A stretch of 64,000 nucleotides of DNA from Pelodera strongyloides (Eukaryota; Nematoda; Chromadorea; Rhabditida; Rhabditidae), in NCBI GenBank assembly GCA_036852015.1, contig JAANDG010000587.1:25665-89664 (forward strand), read 5' to 3'. The notes beneath the pieces were generated by a model. The model was not told the DNA's origin. It ran no database searches and saw nothing but the letters and a program-made list of their open reading frames with translations. Below, piece after piece: positions 12,496 to 21,673 of the stretch. Numbering within the stretch: position 1 is the stretch's first letter; every line of letters starts with the position of its first letter. The translations under genes were made by a program, and so were the position numbers.

Positions 12496-12527
12496 ATAAC
12501 AGTTAACAGCAGTTAAAGTTAAATAAT

Positions 12528-12719
12528 TCACTGAATGATAAGATACATATTTTTGTTCAACGGGCGCAATTTGAAAGTGAAAACAAAACTCAGCTTGCCC
12601 TTGGAATCCTCCTTCTCGTGGTGGGCATTGTTGTCCTTGTTGTCCTCGTTAGATTCGAGGTCGTCGTCGTTGTGCTGCTTCTTGTGGGTGATATAGTCCA
12701 GAAGTCGTCTTCCGCCCAT
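12528..12719 (-). CDS. hydrophilic Lys/His/Asn/Asp-rich peptide ORF, array copy 3
   Basis: This copy has no early stop: ATG at 12719 reads MGGRRLLDYITHKKQHNDDD, then LESNEDNKDNNAHHEKEDS, then GKLSFVFT before the frame runs into non-coding sequence. The first ~45 codons use mostly G/C-ending codons in an AT-rich context, a sign of past selection as a well-translated sequence. No domain, signal peptide or membrane span is visible. It may be a gene fragment carried by the repeat rather than a functional gene; a related exon is on the plus strand at 39086-39202. Confidence 0.35.
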   Translation of the reverse strand: MGGRRLLDYITHKKQHNDDDLESNEDNKDNNAHHEKEDSKGKLSFVFTFKLRPLNKNMYLIIQ

Positions 12720-14726
12720 GCCTCAGTTCGGTAGAAACGCATGGAAGGTCCAGCTAGAATGGGGTACATATGTGATAATGAACCTTACATACGTGAAAAT
12801 ACGCACGCAAATGAATAACCTAAAATATGCAAAGTTGCAAATGGTCGCTAAAAGTAAACAAGAGAAGTTATGAAACATAAGAAGCGACGAATGCAAGGCA
12901 TAACGTAAAAATTCCAAGACACACACAAAGTATGTTAATTTGACTCATGCTAATTTCGCGATACTTTATTTTATGCTAATGTACGCGCGAGGGATATTTT
13001 TCTGAAAGAGATACGTGACAAAAAAGAACGGGAAACGAGTAAGAAGGAGAGAGGATAGAGAGAGAGCTTACACCTTAATTGTATGAAATGATAAAAGTAT
13101 ATTAGTTCAAGAGAGGAATCGTTTACAAAAGAGGTCCGCAACCTCCTAAACATCTTGCTTAAGCATCACTATCAAAACAAACATAAAACAGGACTAATAG
13201 ACAAGAGTAAAGGAAATTTGTAAAACAAAGTTGCTAAAGCAGTGATCGAAAAATGAACAAAATCCAATTTCGAAACACTTCACGAGGTGTCATTATGTTA
13301 ATTTGTCGCATGCTAATTTCGCGATAATTTATTTTATGCTAACGCGCGCGCGAGGGATATTTTTCTGCAAGAGATACGAGACAAGAAGAAAGGGAAACGA
13401 ATAAACTAAGGAGAGAGGATAGAGAGAGAGTTTACACCTTAATTGTATATACACATGGAATGATAAAAGTATATTAGTTCAAGGGAGGAATCGTTTACAA
13501 AAGAGGTCCGCAACCTCCTAAACATCTTGCTAAAGCGTATCACTATCAAAACAAGCATAAAAAGGACTAATAAACAAGGATAAAGGAAATTTGTCAAACA
13601 AAGTTGCTAAAGCAGTGATAGATTTCGAAACACTTCACGAGGTGTCATTATGTTAATTTGTCGCATGCTAATTTCGCGCTAATTTATTTTATGCTAATGT
13701 GCGTGAGCCGGTGTGTTTTGCTCGGTGATTGTACGGTATGTAGCGAAAAAAAGCTGAACAGTGAAACTCGGATTTACCCGAGAACCAAACAAGATAAAGA
13801 AGTTAACATTACTCTTATCAAACGTCTATGTAGCAACAAGTAAAAGTTTATGACTGAACTTGGTCACGGAGCCATGATGACTGACTATGCGATCAATAAT
13901 CTGGCATTATATACTAGCTACAGTCAAGTGCAAAGTTAATTGCCCGTTTGACCTGGTAAAAGTCAATTACACAGGCGCTACACGCGCGACAATTGTTTGG
14001 CTGATGGCGCACACGCGCAAACCATAGACTACACATAAGATATAGGTGCTACACGGGCGATTTTACCCAGGATTAAGTCCCATGACGTCATTGCATAAAC
14101 ATCCATTTCAAAAATCTTTTATTCAAAAAAAAGACCAAATAAAAAAAGTCAATCAATAACAACACTGCACTTTAAGCAATCAGCCCAAACTACCCTCACA
14201 TAAGGTACGGTCCATTAATTTGCTTGACATACGGTAAGGCACTAATCACAACAGAATCAATTATATTAATTATCAATCAACATGGGGCATTCTAAAACCC
14301 GTTCCAATTAACATACGCAACAAAGGGCAACGAAATAATATAGGCTGACGCTTCTGAATGACGAAATGAAAAACTGTGAAAGTATGATACCTCCAACCGC
14401 TACAGTGCCGTGTGGCGTGTGCTAGATAATTAACCACACACAAAAAGTATACAGATTAGATAATGGCAACGTTCATCCTTCACCTAAACGTAGAAATTAC
14501 TTACGATAAACACATGATAAAATAACCAATCACATCCAAATTAACATCGCGTCCGCGTCAAAACCTCAATAGCTATATAACAAGACAAATACCAACTACT
14601 ATGTCTAAGACAATTACTGCAATTTTAGCACTTAACCCTAAAATAACCTCTCCGAGAGAGATAATAAACTTGCTAATTAAGAGATAAATACTAATTACCC
14701 TCTTCTTTCGATTCTCTTCCAAACTC

Positions 14727-17700
14727 TCATTTACTCTGTCTCTGTCTGAAGCACCTTTTCACAATTCCATTAAAGTACCCAATGTACAGTAGCATAATTC
14801 CACGGAACAATCCTCCAAATACAGACTGAAAGGTAAAGCAATTAGGCCAATTTCAAATTATTAATGATAAAAAAACCTATATCTATGGGAGAACGATTAA
14901 CCACGAAAAACGAAACCCATATGAATTTGCCCGCGATAACCAGGTGATGGCCACCCACTCAATAATCAGGTGATGGCCACCCACTCAATAATCAGGTGAT
15001 GGCCACCCACTCAATAATCAGGTGATGGCCACCCACTCAATAATCAGGTGATGGCCACCCACTCAATAATCAGGTGATGGCCACCCACTCAATAATCAGG
15101 TGATGGCCACCCACTCAATAATCAGGTGATCGCCACCCACTCAATAATCAGGTGATGGCCACCCACTCAATAATCAGGTGATGGCCACCCACTCAATAAT
15201 CAGGTGATGGCCACCCACTCAATAATCAGGTGATGGCCACCCACTTTTAATGTGTTAATTGACATTTTGATAGTTAATAATAATAAAAACTGCGCAAATC
15301 AAAGTGTTTCACGAGCGTTGTTTAAAGATGTAAGTCACCACCCAAAATGATGACACGAAGCAGGGCATAAAACTCGTCGGGAAAAGCTCAAAACCACCAT
15401 CCAAATATATGCATTGTTTCCGAAACTTGTATCTCTTTATGATACGTTTCTGATTTTCACCATACCTAATATTCTAATCCAGACGGTGGTATGGCTAAGA
15501 ACTCAAGACCACCGTCTAAATTTATGCAATATGCAATTCGGATGGTGGTTTCGTCGGTCAGAGCGTCAACGAGTTTATGCCATGACACGATGACAGCGAC
15601 TTCCGAACTTTCTTTACTGAAGCTGAAGCCTAATTACCCTTAATTATACTAGAACTATATTATAGAAATTGACCTAATTACCCTTAATTATATTAGAAGG
15701 TAAATTGGTAAAACATTGTACCGTTACTTTAATCTGGTTACCGTTATCCATAACTACATTGAGCCGAATATTACAGTACTATTTTAAAATCTCTTTACCA
15801 CTAATTACCAATTGTCCTAATTACCCTTAATTATCAAAAAAGTCTCACCTGTGTCACCGCTCTGAAAATATTGTGCTCCGGCGCAGCTCCAGCAGTCAAT
15901 GTGCCCAGCATCCAGCCATCTGAAACAAGCCAGATTTATATAATATAGATAACTTACGCCGGGATATATAGATATAAATCCCGTGTGTTGTGCGTAAAGG
16001 TTTACATTATTGTTAGTGGTCGAAACTCGAAACAAATGTACCAGTAATGCATGGTCTACGTACGTCTATCATGATCCACGTCACATTTACAGCACACACC
16101 TTAAAACTAATTCATCAAAAGCACGCTGTACACCCAATACTGCACTTATAACCATTTCATAATCCAACCAATTAGGGGATATAATTATTAAAACAAGAAC
16201 GAAACACACTTCTTCACACTACAACTACATGTTTGATAAATTGTGCCATCAGCAAAGATCCACGTTTTGCATAATACCCACCAAATGACCTTACTACTCC
16301 TTACTGCAACACGTTTAAGAAGCTTCATTTATAGTTTAAAAAAAATCACTGACCAAGTCCAATAGTGGTCGCGTATTGCCCATTTTCGATATCACGAATA
16401 TGATACTCCGCCACATCCTAAAATCAATTGGGGTAAAATTGAAGAATACCACCCCATAGTAGTTGACTACCCAAAATTGGGAATATAACATATAACTCCC
16501 CAAAACAAAGGGGTAGTTTTCTTCGCACCCTAGAACACTACCCCAAAATAGGGAGTTCAGTACCCCAGTGGTAGATCACTACCCCTAGCTATGGGGTAGT
16601 AAACTTCCTAAATGGGGAGTAATTTTCTAAAAATGGGGTAGTATTTTTGCTTTGGGGAACCTATGTATCACCCCTATTAATTCGTATACATTAAAAAATC
16701 GAATATTTTTTTTGCTGCAAATAAACCCGTATCATTGGGCATCATCGCAATGTCAACTTTAATAAACAATCAAAATGCAAACGTTGTGTTTCGGCAAATT
16801 CAGAAAAACCACCTCGCATCGACTAAACAAGTACTCAACCAATTCGGATAACAAATTCAAATGCCCACATACACAATGTTTCAAAAACTTACTAAAAACT
16901 ACTGCGTTCGCGGTAATTCAATAAATCAAACGGTACTATATATTATAATCAATGATAATCTATGAATTTATGAACCGATCTTACCTTAGGATCAAAAACT
17001 CCCGCAGTATCGCTAATAATACGCACTTCATCGGGCATTGTGGTGAGCTCAACCTGTAAATAATTCACATAAAAGGTAACTATAGACGAAGATGCGAAGA
17101 TCTAACTCTGTGGTTCTATGCTACGGATTACTACTGTATCCGTTTTGCTCTAAACTATTATTGTTATTTCACATTCAGATGCATAAGTAGTGTCTATCTC
17201 GATTAAATTCAGCGATCCACTATATTATATTATATTTTTACATTATATTTATTATACTCATTAGAAGAACGCAACGAATTAAAAGAGTTCGGGCAGTTCG
17301 GAGGTAAGTTACCGACGAGCTGTATGTGTATGGTATACCCTGTGACGCGGTGGGCGGTGTTTTTATTAATGTTGATGTTTGTTTTGCTTAGTTATTCACC
17401 GACCAAGTTCGCACTTCACGCACCAACGGACCTTTCGAATAAAACTTACTGTAAGGAAACAACAATGATTGAATACCCTTACCTTGAATCCCTCTGTATC
17501 GGTATTCGGCGGGTAAAGAATCGAGACTGAGATCTTGTACGGCAAAAGTTCCATGTGAAGGCTGTCGGCTAATCCACGCAGTGCGAACTTGGTCGGCGAA
17601 TAACTAAACAAAACAAGATTCAGCATTAATAAAAGCACCGAGTTTACGTATGGCATACCATCGTCGGTAACTTACCGTCGAGCCGCCCGAACGCGAACGG

Positions 17701-20651
17701 ATACCTCGTAAATATGTACGACTCACACCCTGCCCAAAATGCAAGTGAAACGGGTTACTCTCAACGAGCTGCGTATCACATACCAATACAGCCCTGGAGC
17801 ACGCGTGTAACTGTAACTACTGTAAGACCATAAGACCCAATTCACTTACGCACTATATCCATAAATAGCACACTGTCCGGCCGCACTCGACACAAATGAG
17901 ATGTGTCCGTGGCGTCGTTCCTGCATTCCCTTTATGACCGCCCGGGTGGCGTAGACCTGAAAGGCACACATTAATTAAACTATACTATAAATCAATTATA
18001 TGAAAGAAAACATCATAGGCTCATGGGCTAGGGGCTAGGGCGATCCCTCATAGCCCTAGCCCGAAGCCCGAACCGAAGAAGTCGAGCAATTTGTAATCTG
18101 GAACTCGTCGCCTACTGCTCAGGACCTCTGCAGAACAAGTCATAAGAACCTTTGAAACACTTGATTGTATTGAAACATCCTTGCATAAAGGAACAAGCTC
18201 TTGTAGTTGTAGCGTAAAAGATTTATTATAAAGGACTCGATTTGGGTTTCTGGATTGGGTCAAATTGATAAAACATGACTAAATAAGCAATTGCTCGTGC
18301 ATTATCAGACATCTCCCCAACGAGGCATAATAGTTGCATTCACTAGAAAGTAAAGCGTCAAAGTCAAATGTGAAAGAATTCTAGTAAATAAAACTATCAA
18401 CTCACTGATGTATCAAGAAAACACTAATTCCCAAACCACATGCAATACCCCTTTAAGATATGGAGAATAAATTACTTACCGCACTCAGATAATTGACTTT
18501 CATCTGCTTCTCAAAATCATCAATTGGCAGGTCCGCAAATGCCTCTTGCACTGAATGTCCGGCATTGTTAATGAGCACGTCCACTGGTCCGAGCGTTTGC
18601 TCCGCATCACGCACCATCGCCTCGATCTGAACACAGGAGCTCGTTAGTCAGAGTTTTTGGATAATTCGAAATCTTGAAAATTGCAGTCATAACTTTGGTC
18701 ATAAGACCCATAACTCACAACCCCAATTGGATCCCAAAGATACTTACTTATATACACACTTAACTTACGGTTAGCTTACATGCTATGCTATTCACGGACG
18801 AACTATCGTACAAGACTATATTCTGTTTCTACTTCATAGTCTCCTGATTGCGAGTAGGAAGAACACAAATGGACCTCAAAGCTTCAAACCCAAATCACCC
18901 CCCTCTAGTCTCCCAAGAAACTAATTAGATTTCAGCACTTTCGCTATGGCAAAGATCCGAAGATGGAGACAAACCTACAGCTTCAAACCGCAAGAAGGTG
19001 TAATAACACAATCAAGGTAAAAAATACCAAATGCCAAGTCTCATAAACAAAGAATATTAATAAAAAAAACCAACATTTTCATACGATGAGCACAAATCCG
19101 CGCTCTTCCACTGCACCTTCTGGCCCTGAGAACGTTGGTCGGCATAGGATCTGAATATATAATTTGTATAAATTAAATCTGCAAATGAATAACTAAACTA
19201 CATCGGCTTCGGCTCTCCATTCTCCATATGACCATGGCCAAACCGATAGCCATATGGACATCACATAATAAAATAAAGAAGCTCGAACGAAGCACAACCT
19301 TACGAACCTTAGCCCTCACCCCTCACAGTTTCATGTTTACAGTTGATTAGTGACTGTGTATTCACATTCATATGTCGTCAGCTATTCTATTAAACGTAGG
19401 CCAGTTCTTTGCTGTCAAGTGTCAAGGACCTGCCTGATCCCTTTAAAGCGAATGTCACGCCTGATTCACAGATATTCTATAACACGCTGTCACAGCTACC
19501 GTAGTTTACACGATTTCCCCCGCGCTCTCCTCTTTTTCTTTGCTGACTTAAACAAATTTCTCTCGCGCCCTCCTTTTTTTCTTTGCTGTCTAACAGCAAA
19601 CGGTCCTGCGGCAGAGAATAGTTCTGATTTTGTCCAAATGATCAGAATCCCATATTGAAGGAGTTATTTGGAGGGGTTTGAAATAGTTTTTCTTCTTATA
19701 TGAAAGTTTTTGTTTATTTTCATTTTCACTTTCCTTACCTTCAAAACATAAGCTTTCTTTTGAGCCCAACATGAAAAACCGGCTTGACATTCCCTTTAAG
19801 TGGTATAACAGGCGCTGTTTGAAGCGTATGTGGAACAACTGGAACTGTTCCATATTTGTATGATCACTGCACTACACACAAATGAGTATAATATAAAAAG
19901 TGGTCTCATTTGCAAAGCAGTTACTCAACACACGTTTCAAGAACCGGCTCCTATACCGCATCAAATGAGAATATGAGAACCAGATTCGCCCTCAAAAAGT
20001 TACACTTAAAAAACTACTCACTGAAGCTCCTCGGCAGCATTCTTGAGATCGGCTTCATTTCGCGCCACAATAGTCACATTGGCTCCCCGCGAGAGAAGAG
20101 AGAGGGACAATTGCTTGCCAATTCCCTTTGAACCGCCTAAACAGAGTAAGGAAACGTCCAATGATGAGATATTGATATAATATAAACATCACAATCGGGA
20201 GCTCACTAGCTGGAATTTGGGATACAGAATCCAAATCCCTCAATCCCTCCCACTCAAAATAAATCTATGCCATAGCCACCTTCGAAAAGGATAACATATA
20301 AAGATAAACAATTATGAGTCTTGCCACCAGCTAGCAATTAGAAATTAGAATACAAAAGCTATCCAAATGATCTGGAAAAAGAACGCGACCACACACAATT
20401 AGACAAAACTATACACTACAAACTGTAATCTATACTCAACATAAATCAATCAATAATCAATAAAGAATCAATCAATAACCCCAACATACCTGTAACCAGA
20501 GCGTGCGCCCCTCTAAGCTTCAGGTCTCTTCTGGATGGGATTGAGAAGTAAAGTGCGAAGACGAAAAAGAATAGAAACAGAATGAGTAGGGCGCCCAAAA
20601 TGGCCGCGATAGTACCTCCAATCACCATGTCGGCTCCTCCGTTTCGGTCAA
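14727..20651 (-). CDS. KDSR: 3-ketodihydrosphingosine reductase, 10 exons, complete
   Basis: Reduces 3-ketodihydrosphingosine to dihydrosphingosine with NADPH, the second step of sphingolipid synthesis, at the cytosolic face of the ER. Coding exons, 5' to 3': 20490-20628, 20022-20136, 19075-19150, 18480-18626, 17850-17956, 17483-17603, 16985-17053, 16354-16417, 15849-15919, 14727-14825. All phases fit and give 335 residues (human protein 332). Residues 2-28 form a membrane span. TGGSKGIG (46-53) is the Rossmann cofactor loop and NNAG is at 130-133. The catalytic Ser is probably 183, and Tyr196/Lys200 form YxxxK (YSPTK). The sequence YPPNTDTEGFK and the C-terminal hydrophobic LFRGIMLLYIGYFNGIVKR match the KDSR family. 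The ATG lies 23 nt inside a TTTCAG acceptor. The exon 3 donor (GTTGGT) is weak. Intron 6 holds an inverted partial copy of exon 6, and intron 9 a minisatellite. Confidence 0.92.
14941..15245 (+). repeat. 26 bp minisatellite, ~12 units
   Basis: Units of CAGGTGATGGCCACCCACTC plus AATAAT repeat head to tail. Eleven are complete and the twelfth is truncated. By eye they are identical apart from one G-to-C change at about 15131. The array lies in intron 9 of KDSR, downstream of the exon ending at 15849 in transcription order. Confidence 0.95.
15359..15591. mobile_element. ~233 bp MITE, copy 2, with 9 bp target duplication
   Basis: Second copy of the element at 4341-4562. ATGACACGA occurs immediately on both sides (15350-15358 and 15592-15600), a probable 9 bp target site duplication, a length typical of Mutator-like elements. 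The inverted ends include GGCATAAAACTCGTC and GAGTTTATGCC. It lies in intron 9 of KDSR. Confidence 0.7.
16429..16658. mobile_element. CTACCCC/GGGGTAG inverted-repeat element
   Basis: The stretch is built from alternating ACTACCCC and GGGGTAGT words, starting TTGGGGTAAAATTGAAGAAT and ending GGGGTAGTATTTTTGCTTTG. It can fold into several hairpins. It is in KDSR intron 7. A related short stretch is at 42648-42720. Confidence 0.6.
17287..17420 (+). repeat. inverted partial copy of KDSR intron 5 end and exon 6 start
   Basis: The plus strand here repeats, with scattered differences, the reverse complement of about 17570-17692. It includes GGTAAGTTACCGACGA, TTTTTATTAATG, the TTAG acceptor, and the first nine codons of exon 6 (YSPTKFAL, then a changed codon). 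Similarity stops at about 17420. The copy is antisense to KDSR, inside its intron 6. Confidence 0.8.
20629..20651 (-). other. short 5' leader of KDSR behind a TTTCAG acceptor
   Basis: ATTATTTCAG ends right before this 23 nt leader. It can be the acceptor of a 5'-UTR intron or a spliced-leader trans-splice site. Confidence 0.5.
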
Positions 20652-21673
20652 CTGAAATAATTCATTTTAAATAAAACGTGGCAAACCTTTGATGAGACAT
20701 GAGGCAGTCGTAAGGGCAAGAGTAAGTCAGTATGGTCTCCATTTACGCACAAGTAATCGAGCTACCGTGCCGTTCCTGTGTAGATTTAAAAAGGGGACAT
20801 GGAAAAGAGGAGAAAGGATTAGGATATAGTGGTATTCACTTCACATTCACTATAGCAGTTTAGCAATATAGCAATAAATGAGAGAGTTCACCCTGGTCAG
20901 TTAACTGACACAGTGGATTCTATAGTACGTAGTAATCTAGCTATTTCATTCTGAAACAATTCTTCGAATACTCTTCGACTCTCTATGTTTTCTTCTTTGT
21001 TCTTTGTAAGTATCTAGGTATTCCAAAATGCAGTACAATCTTGGCTCCAGCTCCAGCCACAGCCAGTCTCAAGGTTATTCGCATAAATTACCTTCAAAAG
21101 TTACACTACAGCTTACAACCATCATCCAGTGTCTTACTCTAAACCTGTTTTTTTCTATCTATCCCAAAGCTTGTTTACTTGTTTTCAATTATGCAAATAT
21201 ATTTTCTTACATCCTCATCCTCTGTAACCTTGTACTATTTGTAGTTTGTATGTATCGCGTGTGTCTGTGTATTACCAACGTTCAAGGTTTTTCTTTCCTC
21301 TCTTGTTGCTTTTCGCCTGCTTTCACATCACACTCACATGAGAGTGTACAGTTTACACGTGCCGCGCGTAGCGCGTTCACGGTACGTTTGCCATGGCCGG
21401 CGAAAATGCCTAGTCACCACAAATACAACCAACCGCGCCGGCTCGGTGTTTTTCTACTTCCCAGTCCCAAAACTAGAGGTTGTCTTTGTTACGCGGTTGC
21501 GCAATAGCCAATAGTTACAGCCTACCGTTTGACCGTCTACTCTCTAGCAAGTGACAAAAGGACAAAGAAACTCCAGTTTTCCAGGCTTCGCATCACTATT
21601 AGTCATTTTTATATTTCGTCCGCTAAATAATTTTGGATACTCAACAAACTATCAAAATCGAGGAATATCGAAT
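20652..21673. promoter_or_regulatory. shared intergenic region between divergent genes
   Basis: About 1 kb separates KDSR (minus) from the secreted-protein gene (plus), so promoters of both probably lie here. No clear TATA box or binding site was identified. A long open frame at 21028-21507 is hydrophobic and low in codon structure, and is not regarded as a gene. Confidence 0.4.

Larger units (their letters stand above)
3420..13850. repeat. tandem array of ~2.9 kb units
   Basis: The same order of landmarks recurs: a TGCGGCGAACCTGCCGCACA-type segment, a GCAGGCACAAACGAT segment, a CA microsatellite, a large foldback, a peptide-gene relic, and a GA tract. The segment beginning TGTACAAGATCA occurs near 5035, 8495 and 11375 (the last with one base change). 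The spacing is 2.88 kb between the second and third and 3.46 kb between the first and second, where an extra ~0.55 kb element is inserted. A partial unit lies at 3420-4330. The right end degenerates into ~350 bp repeats containing ATGCTAATTTCGCG words (12930-13850). The units are very similar, so duplication was recent or the copies are homogenised. A diverged inverted relative lies at 37.9-41.1 kb. Confidence 0.85.

Noticed and set aside
14941..15245. Regular repeats considered as a CRISPR array
   Set aside because: Units are contiguous with no variable spacers and the window is clearly eukaryotic; this is a minisatellite.
17324..17530. Plus-strand ORF containing YSPTKFAL
   Set aside because: It is the inverted duplicate of KDSR exon 6 and flanking intron, not a second reductase gene; the rest of the frame has no similarity.
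21028..21507. 159-codon plus-strand ORF between KDSR and the secreted-protein gene
   Set aside because: Hydrophobic but with no codon bias or recognisable topology; it lies in the probable divergent promoter region.
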